From CAWAHD01 sp963781785 (lineage in GTDB: Bacteria > Planctomycetota > Planctomycetia > Isosphaerales > Isosphaeraceae), in the NCBI GenBank assembly GCA_963781785.1, contig CAWAHD010000002.1:3100001-3164000 (forward strand): a stretch of DNA of 64,000 nucleotides, given 5' to 3'. The number at the start of each line of letters is the position of its first letter. Position 1 is the stretch's first letter. Below, one piece after another: positions 36,328 to 45,337 of the stretch. The translations under genes were made by a program, and so were the position numbers. The notes below the pieces were generated by a model. That model was given only the letters and a program-made list of their open reading frames with translations. It was not told where the DNA came from and did no database searches.

Positions 36328-37532
36328 GCTCCCATGCGGTCGCGGCGCACCACCCGAAGAAGGGCACTTTATTCCCGCCGGCGGCGCTGGGCGTCATCGG
36401 CAGTGGTCAACTGGGCCGGATGTTCATCCAGGCGGCTCAGCGGATGGGTTACAGCGCGGGCGTCTTGAGCGCCACCGAGGAGGCACCGGCGGCGCAGGTG
36501 GCCAACTGGCGAGTCATCGGTCCCCCCGATCATCTGCCGGCGCTACGGGCCTTCGCGGGCCTCGCCGAGGCAGTGACCGTCGAGTTCGAGAATGTGCCGG
36601 CCGCCGCGCTGCGGTGGTTAGCGCGACGACGACCGGTTCGGCCGGCGTGGGACACGCTCTGGGTCTGCCAGAACCGACTGCGTGAGAAGCGGTTCCTGGC
36701 CCGGCACAAGATTCCTCATGCGCCCTGGCAGCCGGTCCGCACTGCCGACGAGCTCGATGATGCGGTCCGAGAGGTTGGTCTGCCCCTGGTACTGAAAACC
36801 GCCGTATCGGGGTACGACGGCAAGGGGCAAGCCCTGGTGAGCCGGGCGGCCGACGCAGAGGGCGCCTGGGCCAGCCTGGGCCAGCCGCCGTGTGTCGCCG
36901 AGGGATGGGTCGATTTCATCGCCGAGCTTTCGGTCATCGTGGCTCGCGGCGATGACGGCCACGCCGTGTGCTATCCGGTCGCGCTGAACCGCCACGATCG
37001 CCACATCCTGGACGCCACGACCATGCCCGGTCCGGTCGGCCCGATCGTCACCCAGGAAGCGCGCGGCCTGGCCCTGGCTGTCGCCCAGGCGCTGGGCACG
37101 GTCGGCGTGCTCACGGTCGAGTTCTTCTTGACGGCTGACGGCAGACTGCTTGTCAACGAAATTGCCCCACGCCCGCATAACTCGGGACATTTGACGATCG
37201 AGGCGGCGCTCGCCAGTCAGTTCGAGCAGCAAGTGCGGGCCCTGTGTGGGCTGCCCCTGGGTCGAGCGGAGCTGGTCATGCCGGCCGCAATGGTCAATCT
37301 GCTCGGGGATCTCTGGGCTCTTGCCGGAGGAGAGCCTCGCTGGGACGCTGCGCTCGAGCGCGATCCCGGCATCCGGCTGCACCTGTACGGGAAGCGGACG
37401 CCCACGCCGGGACGGAAAATGGGGCACTTGACGGTTCTGGACCCCGATCCGGACTGCGCGCTTCACCGTGTACTGGCTGCGCACGGGCACTGGCCACCGG
37501 CCACCGCGGAGCTTGACGCCGTTTTCCTATAG
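36324..37532 (+). CDS. purK: N5-carboxyaminoimidazole ribonucleotide synthase
   Basis: An ATP-grasp enzyme making N5-CAIR from AIR, ATP and bicarbonate, the substrate for PurE. About 402 residues. ALGVIGSGQLGRMFIQAAQR is the N-terminal nucleotide/substrate domain, VTVEFENVPAAALRWL is family-typical, VLKTAVSGYDGKGQALV and FIAELSVIVAR lie in the ATP-grasp, and VNEIAPRPHNSGHLTIEA is the diagnostic C-terminal block. It is translationally coupled to purE and followed after 12 bases by batA, so co-transcription with the bat genes is likely. Confidence 0.95.
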   Translation: MSSHAVAAHHPKKGTLFPPAALGVIGSGQLGRMFIQAAQRMGYSAGVLSATEEAPAAQVANWRVIGPPDHLPALRAFAGLAEAVTVEFENVPAAALRWLARRRPVRPAWDTLWVCQNRLREKRFLARHKIPHAPWQPVRTADELDDAVREVGLPLVLKTAVSGYDGKGQALVSRAADAEGAWASLGQPPCVAEGWVDFIAELSVIVARGDDGHAVCYPVALNRHDRHILDATTMPGPVGPIVTQEARGLALAVAQALGTVGVLTVEFFLTADGRLLVNEIAPRPHNSGHLTIEAALASQFEQQVRALCGLPLGRAELVMPAAMVNLLGDLWALAGGEPRWDAALERDPGIRLHLYGKRTPTPGRKMGHLTVLDPDPDCALHRVLAAHGHWPPATAELDAVFL

Positions 37533-37544
37533 CTTGGTCGCCAC

Positions 37545-38557
37545 GTGGAACACCCTCAGTTTCTTGCTCAGCCCGGCTGGTTCTGGCTCCTCGTCCTCAT
37601 GCCTCTTCCCTGGCTGCTGGAGCGAGCGCGTCCACGAATCGCCTGGCCTGACCTCGATGGATTCGCGCCCGGCATCGCATCGGTTGGGTCTGGTTCCGCG
37701 CCTTGCCGGCGGTGTTGCGAGGGATCGCGATCGGCTGCATCGCCGTGGCACTGGCACGGCCGCAAAGCGTCGGCGGCGTGACCCGGATCGCCGGGCAAGG
37801 AGTTGCCATCATCGTTGCACTGGACCAGAGCTCCAGCATGCGGACCGTCGATTTCCCGGCAGACCGGGACACGCGACTGATCTCACGGCTGGATGCCGCC
37901 AAATCAACCTTCATCCACTTCGTCGAGGGGCGGTCGGACGACCTGATCGGCCTGGTCGTATTTGCCAATTACCCTCAGCTCGCGTGCCCTCCCATCCTCG
38001 ACCATGCATTTTTGATCGAGAGTGTCGCCGCGGTGCGGCCGGCACGTGCCGGCGACGATGGAACCAACATCGGCGATGCGATCGCGCTGGGCCTCGACGC
38101 CCTCTTGATCGCCCCTCCCACCAAGAAAGTTCTAGTGCTCTTGACCGATGGTCACAACCAGCCGGCCGTGCCTCATCCGCTCGATCCGGAAGCGGGGGCC
38201 GTTCTGGCTCGCGACTTTGGCGTGACTCTGCACACGATCGCGATCGGGCGGATCGGCGGGCCGCCTCCGGGGATCGATCCGGACCGCGACCGCCCGGCCG
38301 GCGCGACGGCGGAAGGCCCCAATCTAACCCTTCTCGAGCGGCTGGCCCAGCTCACCGGCGGCCGGTCGTTCATCGCATCCGACGCGGATGCGCTTGAGCA
38401 GGTCTTCCAGACGATCGACGCCCTGGAAAAGAGCCCGGTACGCGGTCAGGTCCTGACCCGCTATGATGAACATTACGCCCCATGGGCGGGAGCAGCGCTG
38501 GCCTTGCTGCTCTTGGACAGGCTGCTGGCGCTGGGCCGGCTGAGGCGGCTGCCGTGA
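37545..38557 (+). pseudogene. batA: BatA-like von Willebrand A protein, frameshift near the N-terminus
   Basis: GTG 37545 opens MEHPQFLAQPGWFWLLVLMP, the membrane-anchored start of Bat proteins. Near 37690 the frame shifts and continues as FRALPAVLRGIAIGCIAVAL then ARPQ, the second membrane helix and the usual ARPQ mark. The VWA domain follows: IIVALDQSSSMRTVDF (MIDAS D-x-S-x-S), ANYPQLACPPI, DDGTNIGDAIALGLDALL and VLVLLTDGHNQ. A C-terminal helix LALLLLDRLLALG ends it. The corrected protein has about 337 residues. A one-base indel in a G/T-rich stretch is implied. Confidence 0.87.
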
Positions 38558-38595
38558 GCAATTTGTGAAACCCGAGCCAGAGTCCGATCTGAGTC

Positions 38596-40440
38596 ATGCA
38601 CTTCGCACATCCTGAGTCACTGTGGCTGTTGACCTTGTTGCTGCCTGTATTGTTCTGGGTGATCCGGGGCCGCCGCCGGCACCGGCGCGATTGGATTGCG
38701 CTGGCGCAACGGGGGCGAGTCTCGCGTCACGGGACGCTCGCGGTGGTGTCGGCGCTTGCGTGCCTGATCGTCGCGCTGGCTCAACCGAGGTGGGGACGTC
38801 GTGCTGGGGGAGCGCTGCCGCCTGGCCACGACGTCGTGTTGATCGTCGACGTGAGCCGAAGCATGGGGGCCGAGGATGCGGTGCCGAATCGCCTGGCGGA
38901 GGCGGTCGAGGTGGCCGAAAGTCTGGTCCGGGCGCTGGCGGGTGAGCCGGCCAACCGTGCGGGACTGGTGGCGTTTTCGGGCCGGGGGGTGCTTTCCTGT
39001 CCGTTAACCGAAAACTTGGGGGCGGTGCTCGATGCGTTGCACCGGCTGCGACCCGGGGCGGTTCAGCCCGGCGGCACCGACCTCGGGGCAGCCCTCGACG
39101 CGGCTATCGAGGCTGTCGAGCCGGAGGAGCACGCTCAGGGGCGGGCGTTCGTCGTGTTCTCCGACGGCGAGGACCACGCCGGTCGCTGGAGCTCCCGGTT
39201 GGATCGGCTTCGGCAGCAGGATATCGTGGTACACGCCGTGGCGATCGGCGACCCCGACCAAGGTCATCCCATCACCGATGAAAGAACGGCCCAGCCTCTG
39301 AGATATCACGGAGAGCCCGTCCTCTCGCGCCGGTATGATGGCTCGCTCGAAACCATCGCCCGCGAGACCGGAGGAACAATCGTCAAGCTGGGGTTGGCGT
39401 CCAGCGATCTGGGATCGCTGTACCGAACGAAGATCGAGCCGCTGGCTCGCCAGCGCCGGGATGCCTCGCGGCTTGCGAATCGGGTCGAGCGGTTCCCGCT
39501 CTTTTTGTTCGCCGCGCTGACGCTCATGCTGGCGGGCTCTGTGCCCGCTGGCCGTGGTTGGTCATGGACATGGCGCTGGACTTGGGGCTGGCGGCGGCCG
39601 GCGAGGGGATTCGTCTACGCTGGTTTCTTGATTGCCATGGCCGCGATGACCGTGGGAGCCGTCCATGCCCCACCTGCTTCGCACGGGGAGTCGGCGGCTC
39701 AGGCTTTGGGGCGGGGAAAAGCCGCGTATGACGCCGGCCGAATGGACAAAGCGCTGCCTGCATTCGAGGCGGCGATCCTCCGCGCACCCGAGCTGGCCGT
39801 CCCTCGCTACAATGCCGCGGCCACACTTTTCCGGCTCGAGCGGTATGCCGAGGCCCGCCAGCGCTATCTGGAATCGCGGCAGCGCGCCGGCAGTTCCTTG
39901 CAGACCAAGATCGATTATGCCTTGGGGAACACGGCCTTGATCCTGGGCGACATCCCGGCCGCGATTGCTTCCTACGACGAATGCCTTGCCTCGAGGGCCA
40001 GGGGCGCGACCCTCGACCAGGTTCGCAGCGACGCCGCGATCAATCGCCGGTTTGCACTCGAGCAAGCTCAGGCGCTGGCCGTGCCGCAGGGCATGAACTC
40101 TGATGACCGATCGCAGTCGCAGCGATCCGAGCGGCGCGGCCCTCAGAAAGACAACAAGCGCGGCGACGAGTCGTCGCCCGAGGGCCAGTCGGAGAACGAC
40201 CCCGGCGGGGGCGGCGCCAGCCCGGATGCCGAGTCCCAGGGCAACGCGGACCGCCCTCCGTCCCGTAGGCGCCGCATCGGCGGCGCCGGTGGCACAGGAA
40301 CAACGCCACCTGGTGCCCGCGGAGACTCGCCCGACGACCGTCTCGACGCGGCCCTCGAAAACATCCGCTCCGCTCAAAGCCGACGGCTGCCGGACGATCC
40401 GCCTCCGGACTCTACGCCCGATAATGGCAAGGATTGGTAG
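38596..40440 (+). CDS. batB: BatB/BatC-like protein: VWA domain plus TPR region
   Basis: 614 residues. Membrane start MHFAHPESLWLLTLLLPVLF, second helix, then a VWA domain with MIDAS VVLIVDVSRSMGAEDAVPNR, GGTDLGAALDAAIE and FVVFSDGEDHAGR. A third and fourth helix (LFLFAALTLMLAGSV; GFLIAMAAMTVGAV) lead to a TPR region (LGRGKAAYDAGRMDKALPAF, YAEARQRYLESRQRAGSS, NTALILGDIPAAIASYDE) and a low-complexity, Ser/Pro/Asp-rich tail. This fuses the BatB and BatC parts. Bat proteins support envelope stress or aerotolerance; the exact role is unproven. Confidence 0.88.
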   Translation: MHFAHPESLWLLTLLLPVLFWVIRGRRRHRRDWIALAQRGRVSRHGTLAVVSALACLIVALAQPRWGRRAGGALPPGHDVVLIVDVSRSMGAEDAVPNRLAEAVEVAESLVRALAGEPANRAGLVAFSGRGVLSCPLTENLGAVLDALHRLRPGAVQPGGTDLGAALDAAIEAVEPEEHAQGRAFVVFSDGEDHAGRWSSRLDRLRQQDIVVHAVAIGDPDQGHPITDERTAQPLRYHGEPVLSRRYDGSLETIARETGGTIVKLGLASSDLGSLYRTKIEPLARQRRDASRLANRVERFPLFLFAALTLMLAGSVPAGRGWSWTWRWTWGWRRPARGFVYAGFLIAMAAMTVGAVHAPPASHGESAAQALGRGKAAYDAGRMDKALPAFEAAILRAPELAVPRYNAAATLFRLERYAEARQRYLESRQRAGSSLQTKIDYALGNTALILGDIPAAIASYDECLASRARGATLDQVRSDAAINRRFALEQAQALAVPQGMNSDDRSQSQRSERRGPQKDNKRGDESSPEGQSENDPGGGGASPDAESQGNADRPPSRRRRIGGAGGTGTTPPGARGDSPDDRLDAALENIRSAQSRRLPDDPPPDSTPDNGKDW

Positions 40441-40455
40441 ACAACCGCGGCCGGC

Positions 40456-41112
40456 TCATTGCGTGGCGGTTTCGTTTGACAGGTCTGACAGAAACGCGTC
40501 GAACGCCGGTAGCTGGGCATAGAGTGTGACCCCATGCGGACCAGGATAGTAAAAAACCTGCCCATGTTGAAAATCGCTGTCGAAGCTTTCCGTGCTGACC
40601 GAGCTCACCACGTTCTGGTCGTCAAGCCCGAACGCACTCACGATATCCGCAGTTGCCGGGCTCGGCCCGCTCATGAGGTTGATCAAGGCATTGTCAAAAT
40701 GGACGCGGGACGTGACATAGCGATAGTAACGATCCCCCTGGTGCTCGTTCAGCCAATTTCTCAAGTCAGGGGGGCCATAGTAGTTCATGACCGCCTGGAC
40801 ATTCAAGTCGCCAACTCCGGCGAGGCGCATCGCCAGCGCACCGCCTGCACTGAAGCCCAACAGGCCGATGGGCTGCCCTTGACTGAGCGTCCGAATCTCG
40901 GCGGCGAGGTGGTAGAAATCGCTGGAGGTCTCCATGGCCGGCGTGCTCAACTGGATCGCTCGGTCGCCGTGGAGGATGAGCTGTTGAGCGGCAAATCCGG
41001 TGTGGACCGTGTCCGGCTTTGAGGCTGCAAACGCATTGCCGTTGAATACGAAGACCAGGGTGGGAAGTAGCCGCGGCTCGATCTGTTCACACACAGGATG
41101 GTAGCGTCTCAT
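40456..41112 (-). CDS. Alpha/beta hydrolase with LEPR-XLL-like N-terminus
   Basis: About 218 residues from ATG 41112. MRRYHPVCEQIEPRLLPTLV resembles the LEPR-XLL motif found at the N-termini of many planctomycete surface proteins (normally E.LEPRxLLS). The hydrolase part has the nucleophile elbow GLLGFSAGGALAMRLAG (G-x-S-x-G), YYGPPDLRNWLNEHQ, and PGPHGVTLYAQLPAF with the likely catalytic His. Dienelactone-hydrolase-type; substrate unknown. It lies antisense between batB and batD, with only 15 bases to batB and a shared upstream region with batD. Confidence 0.78.
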   Translation of the reverse strand: MRRYHPVCEQIEPRLLPTLVFVFNGNAFAASKPDTVHTGFAAQQLILHGDRAIQLSTPAMETSSDFYHLAAEIRTLSQGQPIGLLGFSAGGALAMRLAGVGDLNVQAVMNYYGPPDLRNWLNEHQGDRYYRYVTSRVHFDNALINLMSGPSPATADIVSAFGLDDQNVVSSVSTESFDSDFQHGQVFYYPGPHGVTLYAQLPAFDAFLSDLSNETATQ

Positions 41113-41254
41113 GGGATCCTGGCCGAGTGTCAACGTTGAATGACGGCCCTTCTGGGCCATCTGTGGATAAAGGATAAAATTCGTAATCTGAGAAGACTGC
41201 ACAGCGAATATAAACTTTGGCGATCGACACCGGTACTGCAAAAAGCCCGAAGCG

Positions 41255-42703
41255 ATGGAAAAAAACTGGTCCAGAATCACGGAATTCGAGCGAAGGAAAA
41301 CTCAGTCCTTCATCTTTCAGTCCCCGGCTTTGCGTAAAAAACCGAGATCACCGATATTTCAAGGTGCATATCGACTCTTGTTGTTGAGTTTTCTGGGTTG
41401 GGTGCAGGTCGCCGAAGTGGTGGCTCAGGCGACTGGGCCACTTCAGGTTGAGGCGAAGGTTGCGGCGGGAACTTATCTCGTTGGACAAGGAATCGAACTG
41501 CGGGTCGGTGCGGTTGCGAGCCAGCGGCCGCGGATCGATCTGCCTCGGATCACCGGTGCGGTTGTGTGGAAGATCGGAGTCGACGCGAGGTCGATCAGCA
41601 AGACGGGCATTGGCTCAATCCTGGCGGAGGAAAGCCGGTTCGTGGTTCGCTATCGGGTGGTAGCCGAGCGAGCGGGAACGCTCGAGATCCCGTCCATACG
41701 GGCTGAGGCGGGCGGACGCGCGGGCCACAGCCAGCCGATCCGCGTGGCTATCCGCGCCGTTCCGCTAACAGGCCGCACGGCAGACTTCCTGGGGGGCGTC
41801 GGTCAATTTACGCTGACCGCTATTGCGTCGCCCAAGGTTGTCCGAGCTGGCCAGGAATTGGATTATCGCATCAAGGTCAGTGGACCGGCAGCCTGGGGCA
41901 TGAATGGCCACCCTGAACTATCCCGGTTCGGCCGGCTGCCGCTGGGTCTGCGGATCGAATCCAAGCCGGATGAGATGGTTGAAGAACCTCCGGAGCGAAC
42001 CTTTGTCTACCGTCTGCGGCCGGTGAGAGCCGGCGAAGCCGTGTTGCCGCCGGTGGCGATCGCGGCGTTCGATCCGACGCTATCGCGATATGTGACGCGC
42101 GTGACGCCGAGCGTGCCGATTCGAGTCGTCGCCGTTCCTGCCTTCGATCCGACCTCGATCGATGGCAGCGGCTCGAAGGTCAACTCAGCCCAATCAACGT
42201 TGGCTGCATGGGTTGTAGCGGGAGTACTCCTTTCAGGCGCCGCTGCCGCGCTCGTCTGGGTACGCCGCCGTGCGCGGCGCAGGCCATTGATCGGCCCGGC
42301 AGCGGCCCGGCGATATGCCGCGCGGCTGGCTCGGAGCTATGGCTCCATAGATCCGGGCGTGGGCGATGGCTCGTCGATTGGAGTCGCCTCGAATGGCGAT
42401 ATCGGCTCAGTCCCGGCTGATGACGCAGCACGGCGCGCGAGTGAGGAGCTGATGCGTTATCTTGAGATCGGTCTGGGGAGGCCTACCGGTGCACTCACGC
42501 CGGAAGAAGCTTGGCACGGTGTTAGAGACCTGACCGGCTGTCTCGATCTCGCAAGTCAGGCCGGACGGCTTGCGGCCCGATGCGACCAGGTTTTGTACGG
42601 CGATCTGTCCGGCCACGGGCGCAGAAGGCAGCTCCGGCAAAGCGCCCGAATGCTTTTCGAGGCACTCGGGCGCGTCAGGACGGGTCGCGCTCGATTTCTC
42701 TAG
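41255..42703 (+). CDS. batD: BatD-like protein
   Basis: 482 residues. After a signal/anchor (YRLLLLSFLGWVQVAEVVAQ) comes an Ig-like oxygen-tolerance region: VGQGIELRVGAVASQRPRID, RFVVRYRVVAERAGTLEIPS and a second repeat FTLTAIASPKVVRAGQELDY ... VYRLRPVRAGEAVLPPVAIA, which is the repeated BatD pattern. A membrane helix (LAAWVVAGVLLSGAAAALVW) and a cytoplasmic part (EELMRYLEIGLGRPTGALTP) follow. It completes the bat set begun by batA/batB but is separated from them by the opposing hydrolase gene. Confidence 0.85.
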   Translation: MEKNWSRITEFERRKTQSFIFQSPALRKKPRSPIFQGAYRLLLLSFLGWVQVAEVVAQATGPLQVEAKVAAGTYLVGQGIELRVGAVASQRPRIDLPRITGAVVWKIGVDARSISKTGIGSILAEESRFVVRYRVVAERAGTLEIPSIRAEAGGRAGHSQPIRVAIRAVPLTGRTADFLGGVGQFTLTAIASPKVVRAGQELDYRIKVSGPAAWGMNGHPELSRFGRLPLGLRIESKPDEMVEEPPERTFVYRLRPVRAGEAVLPPVAIAAFDPTLSRYVTRVTPSVPIRVVAVPAFDPTSIDGSGSKVNSAQSTLAAWVVAGVLLSGAAAALVWVRRRARRRPLIGPAAARRYAARLARSYGSIDPGVGDGSSIGVASNGDIGSVPADDAARRASEELMRYLEIGLGRPTGALTPEEAWHGVRDLTGCLDLASQAGRLAARCDQVLYGDLSGHGRRRQLRQSARMLFEALGRVRTGRARFL

Positions 42704-43926
42704 CGCGTGGCCAGGATCGGTGACCGCGTGACGGCGGTGTTGAACAGCTCACGGGCCGCGGGTGCGACCTTCGGCCGAGGGAGGGCAAACCCTTCAAGCT
42801 CCAGGGGCGGGATGACCCGGTTGGTGAGGTTCTCGATTGCGGTGAGCGGCTCTCCCTGGTCGGGACAGACAAACAAGTAGGCGATGCCGTCTTTTCCCAT
42901 CCGTCCGGTCCGTCCGATCCGGTGGACGTAGTTCTCCGGATCATCGGGCATATCGTAGTTGATCACATGGCTGATGCCCTCGACATCGATGCCGCGGCCG
43001 ACGACGTCGGTCGCCACCAGTACGGGAATCTGCCCGACGCGAAAGCCGCGCATCACGCGGTCGCGCGTGCTCTGGGGAAGATCTCCGTGAATGGCAGACA
43101 CTCCTTTGATCAATTTGTGCAACCGATCCGCGAGCCGGTCGGCTCCTCGCTTGGTGCGAGTGAACACGATGCATTGCCTGGGCCGATCGCGCTTGAGCAG
43201 CAGCAAAAGCAAGTCGAATTTGCGCTCGGTGGTCACGGAGACGTAGAATTGCTGAATCGTATCGACCGACGGCTCGTCCCGCGACAAGTTGACCTCGACC
43301 GGTTCATACATGTAACGCTGAGCCAGGCGCCGGACGTCCGCATTGATGGTGGCCGACAGGAGCATGGTCTGGCGAGGGCTCGGGAGCTTGCGGAGAATCC
43401 GCTCGATATCGGGCCGGAATCCGATATCGAGCATCCGATCGGCCTCGTCAAGCACGACGTGGACGACGTCCCCCAGGTAGAGAGTTCGGCGCTCGATGTG
43501 ATCAAGCAAGCGGCCGGGCGTGCCGACGACCAGGTCAACCCCGCGCGCCAGGGCTCGAATCTGCCGGTCGATCGGCTCACCGCCGTACGTTCCGCAAACG
43601 CTGACCTGGGTATCCAGTGTGAGTTTTTGCAGCTCGCCGACAATTTGTTGTGTCAATTCGCGGGTCGGGGCCAGGATCAGCGCCTGCGGCCCGCGGCCTC
43701 GCGATTCAAGCATCTCGATAACAGGAATTCCAAACGCCGCGGTTTTGCCCGTTCCCGTCTTGGCCTGGCCGATGACATCGAGTCCATCGAGCGCTTGAGG
43801 TATGAAGGCCGCTTGAATTGGGGTGGGGGTCAGGTAGCGGGCGTGTTTGAGGGCCTTGAGCATACTGGGGCTCAGGCCCATGGACGGGAACCCGACAGTG
43901 GCTCCCTCGTCAGCTCGTCGAATCAA
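42700..43926 (-). CDS. DEAD-box RNA helicase
   Basis: 408 residues of a RhlE/DeaD-type RNA helicase core without a long C-terminal tail. Motifs in order: Q motif ARYLTPTPIQ, I AKTGTGKT, Ia APTRELTQQ, Ib TPGRL, II VLDEADRML, III SAT, IV CIVFTRTKRG, V ATDVVGRGIDVEG and VI HRIGRTGRMG. The start may be 43926 or the internal ATG giving MGLSPSMLKALKH at 43881. It converges with batD, and the two stop regions overlap by 4 bases (42700-42703). Confidence 0.93.
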   Translation of the reverse strand: MIRRADEGATVGFPSMGLSPSMLKALKHARYLTPTPIQAAFIPQALDGLDVIGQAKTGTGKTAAFGIPVIEMLESRGRGPQALILAPTRELTQQIVGELQKLTLDTQVSVCGTYGGEPIDRQIRALARGVDLVVGTPGRLLDHIERRTLYLGDVVHVVLDEADRMLDIGFRPDIERILRKLPSPRQTMLLSATINADVRRLAQRYMYEPVEVNLSRDEPSVDTIQQFYVSVTTERKFDLLLLLLKRDRPRQCIVFTRTKRGADRLADRLHKLIKGVSAIHGDLPQSTRDRVMRGFRVGQIPVLVATDVVGRGIDVEGISHVINYDMPDDPENYVHRIGRTGRMGKDGIAYLFVCPDQGEPLTAIENLTNRVIPPLELEGFALPRPKVAPAARELFNTAVTRSPILATR

Positions 43927-44483
43927 TCAATCCTCCAAGAACAATCGTCAGTGAATGCTTCTCAACCGGGATCGCCGATCACGCTCGCATCAGAGCGGTC
44001 ACGTCCTACTTTGAACCAGTAGAAGAGAGACGATCCTCCAAACACTACGGCCGAGTCAGGAACGGTTCGGCAACAATCGGTTGCCAGCCAGATCTCGAAG
44101 AGCCGCTTCTCTCTTTTGTGACGTCAATTCGTCTCGTGACATCCTATCCGTTTAAATCGAGTTCGTCAAAGGCAATAGAACCTCCGGACGGCCGTTGGGT
44201 ACCAGAACGCCGGGTTTTGCCTGGCTGCTCACTGCCAAAATAATGCGGCGCGTATCGGCTGGCTCGTAGACTCCGAAAAAGCCCATGATTGGCTTGCTCC
44301 GGAGCGGGCAGGCGCGCTAGTGTCTATGATGGGGAAGGTGCTCGGGTCGCGGCTGGTTACCGGGCGTCCGCCCGAGCCCGATCTTCCGCTGGCCTTGCCC
44401 ACACGGCAGGGATCGAATCGAGACGGCGTCCCGATCGTTCCGTAAACCAATACCTGAACCCGATAGAATGAGGAGCCAACCCC
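43927..44483. other. Intergenic, nothing recognised
   Basis: About 560 bases between the helicase start and a small gene. Open frames on both strands are short and unrecognised. It presumably holds the helicase promoter. GAATGAGGAGCC at 44467-44478 is the ribosome site of the next gene. Confidence 0.5.
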
Positions 44484-44693
44484 GTGGCCGATCAATCACC
44501 CGCTTCCAATGACTTGCAACAGAAGTACAGGCAATTCCTCGACTTGCTGCCACTGACAGTTTCGCTCGCGGGGCTTCCCACCAGTGAGGGCCGGCTATTC
44601 AGTGAAGAGCAAATCGAAGCGCGCGCGATCACGATCCGGGCCGCTTATCGCGTCGCTCGCACGGTCGCAAAGGAATGCCTGGGTGGATCGTAA
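44484..44693 (+). CDS. Small conserved hypothetical protein
   Basis: 69 residues, starting with GTG 44484 behind TGAGGAG. MADQSPASNDLQQKYRQFLD then LLPLTVSLAGLPTSEGRLFS and EQIEARAITIRAAYRVARTV. The amphipathic helical make-up and position look like a genuine small soluble protein. I recall similar short proteins in planctomycetes but no function. Confidence 0.65.
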   Translation: MADQSPASNDLQQKYRQFLDLLPLTVSLAGLPTSEGRLFSEEQIEARAITIRAAYRVARTVAKECLGGS

Positions 44694-44854
44694 GACCGCT
44701 AACGGTCACGTCTGCTGGGAGTGGCTGATTCTCCCGGTCAGTGCTGTTTGATAACCGAGGAGAATCCGATAAGACAATCGCGTGACGAGCATGATCGAAC
44801 CGGCGGTTCCAACCCGGCGCCCTGCTCGAACCGGCATTGATTCAGGCACTCCCC

Positions 44855-45250
44855 ATGCGAAAGGCCTACTGCGCGATGACCCTGATGCAGCAATTCAGCC
44901 CACGGCCGCGCCGTCTCCGCGCCGCCCTGATCGGATTTGGTCTTGATAACGGTGACGACCAGCATCGCTTGACGCGAAGTGACCAGACGTTGATCTTCGG
45001 CGGCTCCGCCGAGACTCACGCCGAGCTTCGTGAGACCGCACTCAAGATGGAACAAGAGCTTGACCGCCGCGGGCGGCTCCTGGGGGATCTTGACCCCGCA
45101 GAGCTTGCCGAGCTGGCCACCTTGATTGACTCGCCGGAGCTTCATGAGATCGCACTTCGGCTCAAGGCCGGTCTCGAGCGCGACGGTCGCGACTTTCGGG
45201 ACATGACCCCCGAGGAGCTGACGGCCCTTTCGGCCCCGTCGGAGTTCTGA
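44855..45250 (+). CDS. Hypothetical protein
   Basis: 131 residues from ATG 44855 (MRKAYCAMTLMQQFSPRPRR). The C-terminal half contains two similar acidic helical units, ETHAELRETALKMEQELDRR and SPELHEIALRLKAGLERDGR, each followed by a D(L/M)(D/T)P(A/E)EL turn (LGDLDPAELAEL; RDMTPEELTAL). This internal duplication supports it being a real protein. The function is unknown. Confidence 0.6.
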   Translation: MRKAYCAMTLMQQFSPRPRRLRAALIGFGLDNGDDQHRLTRSDQTLIFGGSAETHAELRETALKMEQELDRRGRLLGDLDPAELAELATLIDSPELHEIALRLKAGLERDGRDFRDMTPEELTALSAPSEF

Positions 45251-45337
45251 CCCCGACTCGATTGCGTCGGCCGCAGCCTGGTCCCTGATTGACGTTCCGG
45301 CCTCAATCGCGGTGAGGTCGAATCGGAGGTCCGCCCC

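Noticed and set aside
36618..37490. 290-residue antisense frame over purK.
   Set aside because: Antisense shadow of a fully conserved purK.
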